Shown in pieces: positions 36,356 to 50,469 of a stretch of 64,000 nt of DNA. The notes under the pieces were generated by a model. That model saw only the letters and a program-made list of their open reading frames with translations, had not been told where the DNA came from and made no database searches. Positions within the stretch are counted from its first letter, which is position 1; each line of letters begins with the position of its first letter. This stretch comes from Lucifuga dentata. Taxonomy: Eukaryota > Chordata > Actinopteri > Ophidiiformes > Bythitidae. Made by a program: the position numbers and the translations under genes. Where the stretch lies: positions 347,353-411,352 of the forward strand of contig VXCM01000048.1 of NCBI GenBank assembly GCA_014773175.1. The letters run 5' to 3'.

Positions 36356-38452
36356 CTACAAGACACCAAAGAGGGAAAGGAATATTGATCAGAATTTCAT
36401 GGCTGAACATGAAGAGGTGATGACCAGAAGTCATCATTAAATTGCATATTACACACTACACACCAAAAAAAGTGAAACGCAATAACATCATCTTTCCTTA
36501 TTCAGTCACGTTTACAACTGCAGGATAGTGAAAGTGTTTCAATACAAAAAAGTCAGTCAATATAATGTTATTTTTAGCCAGGGGTTTTGGGTTTGTTGAC
36601 TGCATTCCACACCAATCCTGATCCCAATCTTACTATAAATTATTCAAAATGCTAACAGGCTCCCTGTGTGCTTACAGGTTTGCACAATCAACCATTTTAT
36701 TACATTGTTTCCTTGTTGTGACTTCATGAAACCCACAGCTGAGACTCGCACGTATTAACAAACTTTAACTGAATATCGGGATGCACGCTGAATAAAATTT
36801 AGGAGAACATTGATTTATTTGAGCAGGGTCTCAATTTCTCTCAACTTTTATTGACTAATGACATCCCCTGAGTGTGCACTTAATCCCTGCAAAGATTTTC
36901 TACTATATTTCTTCAAAAAATCTACAAATGTAAAATTGACAAAAAGACCCCAGAACAGCATGAAGTTTGTGTAAATCACAATCAAGAATACACTCGAATA
37001 TCAAATGACATTTGTCTATAGTACAACATTTGGCTTTTAGGACACTTGTTTCATTGCAATGATTAAACTTCTATGCAAACCACTATTATTATTACTATAA
37101 TTTCCGTGATTTTATTTCTTTGAAATGGCCAAATGAATTCAAGATATTCCATAAAATGAGGTTTAAAGACCTCACTAATCAGCACTAGCCTCAAAGAATT
37201 CTTGTGGTCTGGGAACTGCGTCCCGATGTGGTCGGCTTATGGCTGACTGCAGGCAAAGCTTTTAAGTATTTTTCAAGCTGCTTTTTCAGCATTGTATTGT
37301 CTCTGAAATGGAAGTCGATGAGGTAGCTGTGATCTTTCCAGGATGTTTGTATTTTTTACTTTTAGCATTTCTGCAGATGCTGACAAAAATACACTCCAAT
37401 GGATAAATTCATACAATGCTGAAATTAGTGGTCCTATGGGCAAATTAAATACTTAGATTACATGAACAGTTAGAGACAGTAAAATATCATAGAATAACTG
37501 TTGGGGAATGGTTTTGCATTTAACCTCATCCAAGAGGTTTTTTTGCACGCCATAAGTAAGACGATATCACAACCTTACGTGCATATCAAAATCTGCCAAA
37601 AGATTAAGGTTGCAGCCAATGACAATATTATTTGCCATAAAACGAAAAGGCAAGATAAATAATTTGATAATATTTGAAAACAGAAAATCTGTTAAATCTG
37701 TAATATAATAAATCTGCAAAATTCCTTCTTGTAGTTCTCAAGGTCCCAGAATGACCAGAACCCGATGCTTCATAGAAAAACTATGTGTTTTCCTTTCATC
37801 TGCGTATTTCTTTGTGGTTATAGAAGGTCACCAGTATGTTTTAAAATAAATAAATTATAAAATGAAGACTTAAAATCCCAAGAAATCTCACATGCTCTCT
37901 TTTTCTATCTCAGTATTTAGAATGAAAGACTTTCAAACTGCTGTAAATACATGGAACCAACGCAGAACCACAGTCTGCTGGAGGGGCAAACGTGGAGGAT
38001 TAATGAGGCTTCCTCTCCTTTCCCATCATTATTGACAGGGAATTACAAAAGATCGAAGTCAGGGAGACCAGCACTACTGTAGCTCCTGACTCAGAACCAT
38101 CCAGTCATATTTGACCACACATTCCACACAGTGTGTAGTTTAAGGAAGTCCTGGAACCCAAATGAGAGTTTGACAAATATCCATAAGTCAAGAAGCTAAT
38201 TTTAGCTGAAAGGACCCTGGCTATGGTGGATCCTTTACACCGGGGTTGTGATGTTAAACCTCACCGCTGAAAGTGAGCAATCACCAGCAGCTCAAGTGAT
38301 CTGACCCAGTCATAACACTCACATGGCAGGATCGTTCCTGATGAGCGCATGATGCAATATATATACATATTTCTTTCTAAATATGCACCCCAGAGAATAA
38401 CAATTGACAGAAATAGCAACATGTAGAAATATGATGCAAGTTAGCAGGTAAG

Positions 38453-38957
38453 TTAAAGGATTATACCACCCATTTTGCAGTTTGAACCTAATATATTCAA
38501 TTTTCATACATGTAACATTACTGACAATCACTTTCCAAAGTATACTACTGGTAGGTGAGTTTTTTTTTTTTTTTTTTTTTTNCTGGTACACTATTAAAAT
38601 CAACTTGTTGATACTTGAAACATTCTTGGGATAGGTAATCCATCAGCACAAACAAGACGTGTATTCACATTTTTTCGAAGTTTCGTAATTTTATCATTTA
38701 AGCGCAATAAAAAGCACAGAGTGAATGTAGGTCTCCACCGGGGAATATAGTCCCAAAAGAAGACCTGCATTTATCAAAAAATTTAAACGACTGTGACTTC
38801 ATAAGGCTGTGTAACTATTAGCNTTAAAAGATTTTGTAAAATATCAGGAAAGCTGAAATATGGTTTTATCCTTTGGGAAATGATTGTCAATAACTTTATG
38901 TGTATTAAAATTGAATACTGTAGGCTCAAACATGCAAGATGGATGGTATAGTCCTTT
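38453..38957. mobile_element. long-hairpin MITE, copy 3 (tead3 first intron)
   Basis: Begins GTTAAAGGATTATACCACCC and ends GGATGGTATAGTCCTTTA. Two assembly Ns (38582 in poly-T and 38823) fall inside. Compared with copy 1, sequence is missing at 38823, so the copy is incomplete in the assembly. Confidence 0.7.
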
Positions 38958-39526
38958 ATTACATTACTGAATAAATAAATGAATAATACACTTAATTGTT
39001 TTTATTAAAACAAAGCCACAAATTCATTTGTAAATTTCTCAAAAAAAAAAAAAAGCTAAAAATGATTTTAAAACTCTTTTATTATCTTATCCATGTCTTT
39101 TACTTGTTTGTCTTTCTGTCAACAGCCTGTATGTTGGTTCAAATGAAAAAAAAAACCCAAAAAAACCTGACACATCTGTAGACATGGAGGTGCTGACATC
39201 AACACGATGATTAGCTGAAACTCTTAAGTGTTTCTGCCTCTCTGCCTTAAGCACAGGATGCTGTTTGTGTGGTCTGGAGTGAAAATGTCTGTGGGACAGG
39301 CGTGCGCGCTTCATATTAAAAGCACAGGTGCTGCGGCATGACACTTTCAGTAATGCTGGAAAAATGTCAGAGTGGCAGCATGACACGCGTGATGGAGAGG
39401 CAGCCACTCTGTCACTCGACTCTCATTATAGCTGCAAACACACTGGAAAAGCTGCTTTATGCTACACTCAGATTTGATGACCTCGATCGAGCTCTGAGTC
39501 CACGTGAGTGTGTTTAAGTGAGCTGC

Positions 39527-39529
<3 letters not shown>

Positions 39530-39573
<44 letters not shown>

Positions 39574-39814
39574 CTTCGTGGAGAGAGGGGCTTGAATTCC
39601 AGACATGTCCTTATTAAGAAAGGGCTGCTCACTCTTTCTCCTCCTGCCTCCCTTGTGTCGACCCAATGCCCTCCCTTCATCCCTCCCCCTACCCCCCCTC
39701 ACCCACTCCACCCCTCCACCCAGAGCTCAGAACGTCTCTACCCAAATAAGGACAGGAGACCAGGGGATGTGCGGGCGGGAGGGGTGGGTTTGTGGAGTGA
39801 AGGGGGAAAGGGGT

Positions 39815-39860
<46 letters not shown>
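39530..39860. repeat. (AG)n and (GT)n microsatellites
   Basis: (AG)n at 39530-39570 and (GT)n from about 39814 to 39860, continuing into GC-GT variants. The interval between them is C-rich. Confidence 0.9.
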
Positions 39861-39865
<5 letters not shown>

Positions 39866-40329
39866 TGCGTGCATGCATGTGTGTGTGGGGATCCAATTTA
39901 GGCGTTCACTTTGGGGTCTGGAAAACAGTGGGATTGTTCCAGCTGGAATGCAATCCCACTGCAACATCAGCACACAACACGCTACATGTTTCAGCTACGT
40001 GACGGTTCTGGTTCTGAGACGAGGGAGAGGACTGTCAGAGACGGCAGCCCTTTTTCTCAATACATTCTCCAGCAGAATCACAGGATTTAAACCAGGACAA
40101 GACGAAGGACCTCGTGACAAAAGAAAATAAGTTGATGTAGTAAATAATGTTGTGGAAACAGTTTTACTGACTCGAATGCACGGCTGGTTTCAAAATCATA
40201 GAAAATCCCAATAAAAAGCATTATGATGAAGACATTTGGTCTCCAGTTGTCAAACATTATTTACTACCAGTGCATCATTTGAACAGAAAAGCTGTTCCAA
40301 TCCACATTGATTGTTAGATCTGCTGTTTC

Positions 40330-40393
<64 letters not shown>

Positions 40394-43207
40394 TACTAAA
40401 GTAGAACAGTTTGTTTAAATGTATTAAAATCCTGATAGTTTTAGTGTGGAAGTTTTAAAGTGGTTGTGTGACTCTATTCTGATTGTTGCTCTTCGAGTGT
40501 TGTGTTCTAGCTGTAATAGTATTTGTTGTTAGATACTGACATGTTGTTTTTGCTGTCTGTCAAGTTTTGGACTTTATTGTGTTAGCATTGGCAAAAAAAC
40601 TCAAACATAATTTTTGCTTTCGTGGTCAAATAAAGTGAACTAAACTAAAAGCAAATGTACACAGATTTGAAGTACATACTAGTACACATGAACATGGATA
40701 CAAGACACACATGGCAACACACGGCAACATGCTCAAACCAAAAACAACAGACACTGAGCACAAGTCTGTCTGTGAGCCTCTCACTTGACTGGCACCTTTA
40801 GGTGGTTACCAGCTGGGAGGGTTTATTAAGGATCTTGACTGAATAACATTTAGCACAAAACCTCACATTTAGCAGAAACCCGGGGACACGCCTCCCCTCC
40901 CGCTTTCTGGGATTCAGGCCATGGGACTCAGCGAGACCAACATGCTACAGAATTCCAATGTGCAGGAGGAATGTAAATAACACTGCACAGCTATGTGCCT
41001 CGCACGTTCATTCAAACGCCACCATTCATGCACCAGAATCCTCTTCCCATTTTCCCAGACCTTATGGAGCGATCATGCCGCAGCCTGTTTTCAGCAATCA
41101 GCTTATCTCTGCTCCAGCTGCGTCTACAAACCAACCAAATTTATTGGCACCGTACTGGATTTTCTATTTTTTTTTTTTTTTTNTTTTTTTTTTTTTTTCT
41201 CCTAGACAGGACTGAAATGTCCCGCTGAATTCCAGTAATTCTACTGAGTCACTCTGAGGCTGCTGGGTCACATGTAGGAGAGCTGTGGGTAAAGCCTAAA
41301 TAAGGAAAGGGATTCCATCACAGATGAGTGTATCACAGATATTTGTTTAAGCGTGTCAATGAATGTAGGAAATCCCTTACAAACACCGACAAGCAGGAAA
41401 ACAAACAGAGCTGGTGTGTTTTACCAATAACAAATGGAAGTCCTGCTGTTCATTAACAACAATCGCCAGGTTTGAGCACAACCATTCAAGCTGAAAAAGG
41501 AGAGTAACAAAGTGTAAGTTACAAACAACAAATTATTATTCACAAAGCATGACTTCATCTTGATTGTCTCAGATGTAATCACCAGATGGATTTTCACTTG
41601 CACAGTTGAATTTAATGACTAGTGAGATAAGCTGATGGAGTCAGAATTCCTGTCGTGTCTGAGTTTTATGGCCCGATGGCAGCATTTCCTCTCAATTTCA
41701 CTGCTGTGTGAAAAGACAGTTTTCATACCCACTGACAATGAAGAACACACAGGATGCATGACAGAACCACAAATTTGCAGAAACTAAACATCACCATGAA
41801 AGCCCTTTGAGCTCCATATTCATATCATCACCAAGAAAAACTATAACTAAAAAGTAACTGGCAGCATTTTCAAATGCATACTTGCATGTTTCTAATTTTA
41901 TTTAGCTCAAAGATTTATGATTCCATTTCATTGTTCTTTTGTGTTGTGATCAGAAAGATTTTTTTTTTTAAATTTCCCACTTCAATTGAGGTTTTTCACA
42001 GTAAGTGAGTTTTAACAGAAACTACAAACTACAAGCCAGCAACTTAATTGTACTCAAAATTAAGTCAAGACTGTCTGTAGATACAAAGAGCTCAATGCAT
42101 GTAGCACAAACCACCACAGCAGCGTCTTCATGCATGTGGTCTGCTGGATTGATGGAAATGAGAGCTTGGTGACAAATGAAAAACTCAGACCAACATCTGG
42201 AGTTACAGACTAATGTTGCTGCTGTTATATATTCAGCAAGAGATTTCCTCTGCTGCTTTCAAAAAAACGATACCTCTGACTCATCCTCCAGCATTTCACC
42301 TTCAGCTGCAACAAGAGCTGTCATCAACTGCTTCAATATTTTGGCATATTTAAAACATTATCTTTAAATGTATCAGATAAGGAATTCCTGGCAAAAATAT
42401 ATTCATCTTTCATTTTTTTTTAATAATTTGTCATTATTGTAGTAAATAGTAGAGCTCTTGTTTTGTGGTTTTTGAGCGTGAAAAACATGTCAGTTGTTAC
42501 AAGAATTCCTCAAATTTGGTAATTAAATTTGTCCAACAAAGATAAATACTGAGACAAGATGTCTTACAGTTGAACAATGAACAACAATAGAACAGTAAAG
42601 TCAGTCTGTTTGGGCTAACCCTAACCCCAACCCTTTTACATGTTTGACTTTGCAACCATGTAAAATTATTGTGATCTTAATCTTTGGTCATACCACCCAA
42701 TCACTGCCTGAAAATCAGCCATCACACGTGAAAATCCACTAAGCACGTCTGTGCACTTTGTCATCACCCTGACTCACTTTTACTGTCTTGTGTCCCAAAG
42801 CAGATTGTTAACAGATTTCCACCAGATCTGTCTTTTCCAGTGTGGACCCATCCAGTCTGTCTGCACGGCTTTCCATCCTGGCCCACTGGCAGACTGGATG
42901 TAACTCCATCTGGTTGCTACCCAACACAGTACCAGTTCTGTCCGTGCCTTTAAAATGCAGGCTTTGTTAAGTTGCTGCTGGAGCCGGGACACTTGTTGGC
43001 AAGCGAGCCACAAAGACTTCAGAGCCCTGAGGGCAACTTAAAGCCCCCTAATGGCTACGAGTCGCAGAAAGCTGCACCCACACAATGCACCCACAAACAA
43101 CAAAAATCTCCTTATTATCAAAAACTCGTCTATGTAAACATCACAGCTTCTATTCTCCTGACTAAAGGGTCCACACAGATGTAGGGTGAACACACCGAGA
43201 CCCCCTC

Positions 43208-43239
<32 letters not shown>

Positions 43240-44872
43240 CGACAACCACACAAACACACACTTGANCCCCCTCACACGCACACACACACACACACACACA
43301 CACCGACAACCACACAAACACACACTTGACAGAGGAAACAACAGGACTTGGCGGCAGAAGGAGCAGCTGCTCTCTAAGGTCAGATTACAGATAAAGAAAA
43401 CATTCTAGGTTGCAAGCCAGGAAAGCTGCTTTCTGACAAGAACTGGTAACACGGCCTTATTCCTGATGCACGTAGAAATAGACAGACATGGATAAATGCA
43501 TGTCTTTAGCGTTATTAGTGTTCCTCAATTCAGGGGGATTAAAGGAAGGTGATGAGCTGCCTTGAGTCTCAGCATTGCTCTTCTACATTTGCAGAGAAAG
43601 TTCAAGCAGCTGACTCTGCCGCCTTCCACAAACTCACAAAACTATAAGCCCCATCTCTGAGAATCAGTCATGTGCCCCAACACTACCACCGCTGCCACCC
43701 CCACCCCCCACCCCTTTCCCTCCCATGTCTGTGTTTGGCCCTAATAAATTCTCTGCAGCTCCTCCAATAACTTCCTCCTACTTCCTATCTGGCATGGCGC
43801 TCAGGAAATAATCAGAGCTGAGAGTGAGAGGAGGGCTGGAGAGCCAGCAGCTCACACGGCAAGAGGCAGAGAGAGAGAGGCAGAGGGAAAGGTTGAGACA
43901 CACACACACACAGCACCACACGCACTCTTTGTCAAGTAAAACATTTGCAGTTTGATACCAGCTGCAAAGAGAAACACTAACATTCAGAGAAAGCCTGGCA
44001 CACCAGAACCAGCAATTGCTTTCAGAATCTATTGTAAATTAAAATACCTTCTTTTTTTTTTTTTTTTTTTTAATTAATGCCCCAGATAATCCCAACAACT
44101 GTTTCTTCTTTGTTGTTGTTTATTGTGAAGAAATCACACAACTTGGAAGCCAACCAACTCGCTCTGAGGTAAGAAGAGCTTAACTGGTTTCCCAACAAGA
44201 AGTGAGTCACTGAAAGACACACTGAGCCGGAGCCTGAACATAAGGCTTAATTCACCAATTCTTGCTGTAGTTTAACGCGGGTTGCTGCTGGCCTCAGCCT
44301 ACCTTCAACTGTCACACTTTCACAGAATTAAGCCTTAATCCAGCTGAATAGGGAAAGACTGACACAAAGCCGAGCAAGTGTGCCAGAGTCTTTCTTTTAC
44401 AGCCTGAATCAGCATTTCAATCGGAAATTTTCCAGGGAAAGTAGCAGAGGAGCCGTTCTAGCCTGAGTTGGTCATTTTGTGGCGAAGGAAGAGGTTTGAA
44501 GCCATAATCTGTGAAACTTTTAAGACATGCGTAGCTTTGCAGCAGCTTGCACAGATAATAATTCATCGAATCACATAAATCACAAAACAAGCCGTTAAAA
44601 GCCCCCTGTGCGGCTGTGATCAGGACATCATCGAGGGGGTTTCCACAAGAAAAAGGATGACCAAACATTCAAAAGTGAAGCAGGGATGAACTTTGTAGCA
44701 CCGCAAATTACACGTCTCACGCACGAATGAATAAGACGTGTGATATTATTATTTCAGGGACAACCAAAATGAATTTCTCTGATGTCGTAGAAGGTCGTCC
44801 AAACATTTTGAGCACAAGGATTAAAGAGGTTTCACATCAATTCCCCTTGGGTCACTTCAGTCCAAACACAGG

Positions 44873-44906
<34 letters not shown>

Positions 44907-47091
44907 CAAGTCTATGAAACACCAAACNAAAAAAAAAAAAAAAGCGCTGGCACATATCCTCACTGGATTTCTTTTGCCCATGCTTCGTTATGTGGAACAT
45001 CACTCTTAACAGTTGGTGGCCAGAGAAAGAACAACTAAAACGTTTAGCAACTTGGGGACAGCTGACACAAAGACTACACTGTTGTAAGCTGCTCCCCGGC
45101 TCCTCCCCTGAGTGGTCCGAACAGGAGGCCAGAAATCTTATCTGCTCAAACCCTCATGGTTTGGAGGATATGTAAACATGTGCAGAGCATTAAGTAGAAT
45201 ACAATTTTCTTAATTTGCGTTACAGGGGAATGTGACTGGTATAAGGTTTAAAAATATGTTTCATTGCTCTAACTCTGGTGCAAGAGCTCCACACTTTCAA
45301 ATCCACCATTTTTTTTTTTTTTTTTNTTTTTTTTTTTTTTTGGTTTGTATCTTTGTAATAACACCCTCACAACAAAATATGCATTCATCATCAGCAGAAC
45401 TACAGTCTTTAAGTGGACTACTGCTATTAAGGGTCAAATTTTAGTCAAGATTGTCATTAATGCCTGGAGTCTTGTCTTTCTCTGAGGTCCGCTTTGTGTC
45501 CACCACGCAGACATAAGTGGTATTTGTTCAGATCAGTGTTGACAGAGGGGTGAGTGTCCACCATTTGGATGACCACTTCTGGGGACGGTGTTAAAAAGCA
45601 GCCAGCGTCTGCACAAATGGGTAAAAGTCATTAGCCATTCTTCTGCAGCTTTAACACAAATGGGTGAAGCTGCTGCTGACAAACGGCCGACAGAACTGCA
45701 TCCAAAGTAAACGCTCTGGTATAAAAAAGGATGTGAACCATTGGAAGTAGAACACACAAAAAAAAAAAAAAAANAAAAAAAAAAAAAAAAAGAAAATTGT
45801 AGTATGACAAACTGAAATGCCTATGGCATCTTCTACATATTTGGTTATAAACATCATTAAAAATGGAAAACACAGGTTATTTACAGACTTACTCTCTTCT
45901 CTTGGTCAAGACAACACAAGCCAATTAAATCTTCCCTCTAAGAAATGGCCTGAAGGAACACAGCTGGGGAGCAAAACAAGACAAGATGGCCACTTTAAGA
46001 GGATATTACTCCAAGTAATGTAATTGACCTCCATGACATTAGTGAAGTTGTAAAACTTTCCCTTCACATGTAAATCTCGCACACATGGTAATTTCACAAT
46101 GACTGAGAACTCATAAAGCATGGTCAAGAAAAAGAAGACCACATTGTGTACTCGGAGGCCTGATGTATTCATGCTGCATGACAAATAAAGGGAATCTGTC
46201 AGAACAGCAGAAAACTAATCCTTTCCAGATTTACCCGTCAGCACTGAAAAGTATTATTAGGGACCTTAGCATCTTTCATTTATCAAGGACACATTGTTTG
46301 GTTGTATTTGTTCATCGTTTTGTTTCAGAACATCATTTCCACATGGTATTAGATGTCCTTAAGGGGGCTCAACCAGCAGATTTTGCCACTCAACCACGAC
46401 CTAACATGACAACAGAAAAAAAAAAAAAAAAANAAAAAAAAAAAAAAAAACTTTTCAGAAAACAGAGTGATTCTAATCATTCTTGATATCAACATCACAT
46501 CAAACTAGCACTGAGTTTTAGCATTTGTTCATTTAAAAGTTGCAGACTGCAGCTCTAACACACATGGCGCTTGCCAAAAACCTGCTGCATATAACTTTAC
46601 ACAAAGCCGTATGAATCATCCGACTGCGCTGTAGCTCAAGTTGTTGCTGAGTATGTCCAAATCTGGCGAAAAAGTTCAAAAATTATGGAATGTTGTTGTG
46701 TGTTGTGCTGTGTAAAACAGACAATAACAGACAGACAGCAGACAAACTGAAATGTTAACAGGTTATTCTACTTACTCTGAATAACCTGAAAAACAGCATT
46801 CTGTGGAATGGCAGTCACTGATTTAGCTGCACGGCAGCTCAGTGCAGCTGTAAAAAAAATTAGGTTGAAGGAAGCACTAACATGCCATTATTTTACATTT
46901 CTAATGGCTCAAACATGTGGTTGAGTGGAAAAGTGTTTACCAAAGCTAACAAAGCAGACTGAGAGCAGGTGTTGTCTGAGGAGGCTCATGTCTAATTATA
47001 CAATTATCCCATATACATATCCATGCATCTCAAATCCTCAGCTGTGAATTATGTACTTAGTACGACTTTACAGTATATCACCACTGGAAAT

Positions 47092-47142
<51 letters not shown>

Positions 47143-47220
47143 AAAAGAAAGAAAGAAAGAAAGAAAGTCTAGAGAGCAAAAATTTAGATGTTAAACATGA
47201 TGAGAGAGCAGCTGATGTTG

Positions 47221-47284
<64 letters not shown>
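47092..47284. repeat. tetranucleotide microsatellites (GAAA)n and (GATA)n
   Basis: (GAAA)n runs from 47092 to 47167 with one imperfection, then (GATA)n from 47222 to 47284, separated by about 55 bases of unique sequence. Confidence 0.95.
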
Positions 47285-48090
47285 TTCTTATATTGTATAT
47301 AGCTGTTTTGACATTTAAAAAAATAATAATTCTGGCATACTCCAAATACAACATAAATGAAATGTCAGTGGGCAGAATTGTTTTGAAAAGTTTTGTTTCT
47401 AATCTGAAAACTGTGCCATATTTATATAAATGTGGACAGATTAAAACATTTCATTGGTGAATGCTCCTTAATAACCACTATTTAAATATTTGACCTATAT
47501 ATTACAATGATAAACACACATAAATATTAAAGATGTAGATGAAAATTTAAAGTGACGATTAGTGTCTTGGAGTTGAAAAGAAAACTGATTTAATGAGTTC
47601 ACGGACACATTTGTTCAGAAATCCCAAACTTGCCTCACCTTTGGGATGCAGAGGTCCACAGCAGGCTGAAGTTGTGTATTCCTCCAAACGGTTGTGTGTT
47701 CCTCTGTGTGAGTCTGCAGCTAAAAACAGTCGGACTTCTCAGAGGAACAAAGCTGGAAGTGTTGGTTCCAGATATCAACTGTGCGAGACACACAAGAAAC
47801 ATAATGGCCGAGTTTTACGCTGTTAAAGAGAAGCTTGTCGTAATTCTGCGTCAATAGAAATATTAATACACGCTGCCTGTCATATATAACATATTCCCGC
47901 TCGTTGAGAAAGTCAGATACAACAGACAATCAATCTGTAAATGTTTTCTTCCCTCCCAACGCGAGGAGCTCCACGGAAAAATGTAAAAAATGACAATGAT
48001 CTGAAAACTTCACCGAGACAAGCGGCATGAAAAAAACTCCACCGAAAAGTCTCTTATGAGAAAGAGGGAACATTTGTGGGAAAAACTTAC

Positions 48091-48300
48091 CTATATTTTC
48101 AGTCACCTTCTCCTCCACAGTGAGAACAACCGCTCAAGTTTAAATCTTTGTTATTTATTTATTTATTTATTTTCGCGCCTTGTTGTTTTCCGTAATATCT
48201 CTCAGAGGTTTGACAGTATAAGTGGAATGTTAAGTATGACTTTGGTATGAAATCAACGCACTACACTGAAAAACGAAGGGGGAGGGGGAAAGATGCCGGG
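48091..48300 (-). other. tead3: probable noncoding first exon of tead3
   Basis: A strong donor (AATATAG then gtaagt) ends the exon at 48091 on the minus strand. The sequence above it leads directly into a CpG- and GC-box-rich promoter. The next minus-strand acceptor in a coding context is the one at 36356 before the tead3 start exon, implying an 11.7 kb first intron. The transcription start is not fixed. Confidence 0.5.
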
Positions 48301-48440
48301 GGAGGGGCCAGTTCTGAGCGTCAATCAATAAGCTGAGGNCGAAGGGGGAGGGGGAAAGATGCCGGGGGAGGGGCCAGTTCTGAGCGTCAATCAATAAGCT
48401 GAGGGCTTCGTGACGTCACACAAGGCCCCGCCCACCAAAA
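48274..48440 (-). promoter_or_regulatory. tead3: GC-rich promoter with CRE and GC box, probably tead3
   Basis: A palindromic CRE (TGACGTCA, 48411-48418) and a GC box (CCCCGCCC within 48424-48436) lie side by side, next to GGGGGAGGGG tracts. This is one of the few GC-rich stretches in the window. There is no TATA box. A GGAATG M-CAT/TEAD core lies at 48224-48229 within the proposed first exon. The 65-bp block 48274-48338 is repeated after the N at 48339 as an assembly artefact, so real spacing is shorter by about 66 bases. Confidence 0.55.
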
Positions 48441-49225
48441 CTTTGCAAACTGATTTGTGACAGTAGGTGCAATTTACCTGAAAATACAGAAACAACCTTG
48501 TTGACGATTTATATTTCCTATTTCACACAGTAAAATACAGCGTGGAAACGTTTGTCTGACAGCTATATGCATCAATTGGTTTACAGATTAAGAGTCCCAA
48601 TAAAAAAAAAACTATGATAAACTTGTCAAATTTAAATGTGTTTAACTGCTTTGTGAGGACTGTTGGGTTTGTTTCCAGTCCAAGATTCTTTTTATTAATC
48701 CACTAATCCCTTCGATATTTGTTTGGAGATTTACTTTGTACTGGGTCTCCAGCAGTCCAAAACGAGTTTCCAATTACCTTACTGCAGGCATTTGATTTCT
48801 GTTATAATAATTTCCCTGCAGTATATTTGTGATTAATTGTTTTTCTGTAATAGTTATCCTGTGTCTTCATAAAATATATGATTACTCTTATTCTTTTTCA
48901 TATAGTCTGAAAAAACTTGCATGGTATTTTTGCTTTCTTAAATAGCAAATCAAAATTGTAGCTGAGATTTAAAAAAAAAAAAGGATAGTGAAACAATCAT
49001 TTAAAAATGTTTATTATATATAACTACACAATGCAGTATATGTTATATTTTAACAGAAATGACTTAAGATTAATAATTTCTTTTTCTCTATTTCCTTGGG
49101 GCTATTTTATCAAGCAAAAGAATAAGGAAATGGGTAAATCACTGTTTGGTAAACTCACACCATAATCAGATTTCCATCCAGTAACAGCTCCTTCTGTTGG
49201 CCAGTAACATTACTGTAACTCTTTA

Positions 49226-49473
49226 TTAAAGGACCATATACAGTAGGTGATCATGCATGTTTAAGCCCAATATATGCAATCCAGATACATGTTACGTTAC
49301 TGACAGCCATTTCCCAAAATATACCACTTCAGTGGTAAATTTTTAGATTTTTTTTTCTCTACCTTCCAGACTGGCGTTTGTTTCAGTTCATGCCATACAC
49401 CATTAAAATCAACTTGTACAGACTTGAAATGCTTGAGATACATAATCCATCACAGTGAACAAGTTGTCTGTTC

Positions 49474-49504
<31 letters not shown>

Positions 49505-49926
49505 GTTTTGTTTTGTCAAAGTCACTTCATTTAACCATTCCAATACGGAGCTGCACGAAAAACGATGCATGCGAGGGAATATACTTCCAGGAGAACCTGG
49601 CTTTAACAGAGAAATTAAAACAACCATGCCATCTACAATCGTGTATAAGTGTTAGAAGGCAAAACATTGAATTTTAAAGTGGGTGTATCACCTGAAAATT
49701 TGATTTTGGAAAATTAGGGAATTCAAAAAAAAAAAAAAAAAAAAAAAATTACAGGAAAAATAAAATATGGCTTTATGTTTTGGAACTTGTTTGTCAATTG
49801 TCTTATATACTGCCTAATTGCCTGACAGCCTAATGATTGCCTAATATATACAAACTGCATATATATATGCAGTTTGTATATATTAGGTTCAAACATGCAT
49901 ACTGAACAACGGTATGGCCCTTTAAG
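49226..49926. mobile_element. long-hairpin MITE, copy 4 (tead3-tulp1 intergenic)
   Basis: Starts TTAAAGGACCATATACAG and ends CGGTATGGCCCTTTAAG, with the family's internal arms (CATTTCCCAAAATATACCAC). It carries extra insertions: a (TTTTG)n run at 49478-49517, a poly-A run at about 49727-49748 and a 48-base perfect palindrome at 49840-49887. Confidence 0.7.
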
Positions 49927-50469
49927 ACCGAATACTGCCTTTCAGCCCATGATGAATATACTGCATTGATCCACCACTGGTATTTACTTTGAGAGACAAG
50001 AGCAGAGTTATTACTGTAAGAAAGATATTAAAAATGACTCACAGATGCAGAAATTGTATTTGTATGCAAGAATGACAACAGTCATCTTGGCAATTGCTCA
50101 ACTTTCACAACAAAGAAGACAAAAAGGAAAGAACTCTGTCCAGAAGCTCTGCCAGCTTCAGGCTTCATTTATTTTGCGAGTTTGGACAACTGCCTGAGCA
50201 GGTTCAGACAGAATACACACCTCTCACTTACTCTTAAGTTCCTTGGGTGAAACAGGTTTTTCATCCTGAGTGCAAGCCCTTCTCAACATGTCAGGTAACT
50301 GACACACTGTGTCTGTCTCAAAACTCACAAAGGAAAATAAATCTTTGAGATGATCTGCATAGGCATAGTGTAATATTGTCACAAAACACAATTTTAGCCT
50401 AGAATATGAAAACCTGTATGGTGGAAGTGAAGGTGCTTTATTCTCAGTGTCTCACTCTACCTTTATGTT

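Larger units (their letters stand above)
36356..48090. other. tead3: tead3 first intron, no coding content recognised
   Basis: An 11.7 kb stretch between the noncoding and first coding tead3 exons. It contains MITE copy 3, a poly-A run of about 50 (40338-40388), microsatellites at 39530-39570, 39814-39860, 43207-43303, 44876-44904 and 47092-47284, and several N-joined homopolymers. The GC-richer block 43660-43920 might be regulatory, but I see no specific site set that supports this. Open frames here are short and lack domain signatures. Confidence 0.6.

Noticed and set aside
39592..40002. 136-codon plus-strand frame with Val/Cys runs
   Set aside because: It is a translation of the (GT)n microsatellite and C-rich flanks.
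47092..47284. Direct-repeat arrays considered as CRISPR-like or satellite
   Set aside because: They are plain tetranucleotide microsatellites without unique spacers, in a vertebrate genome.
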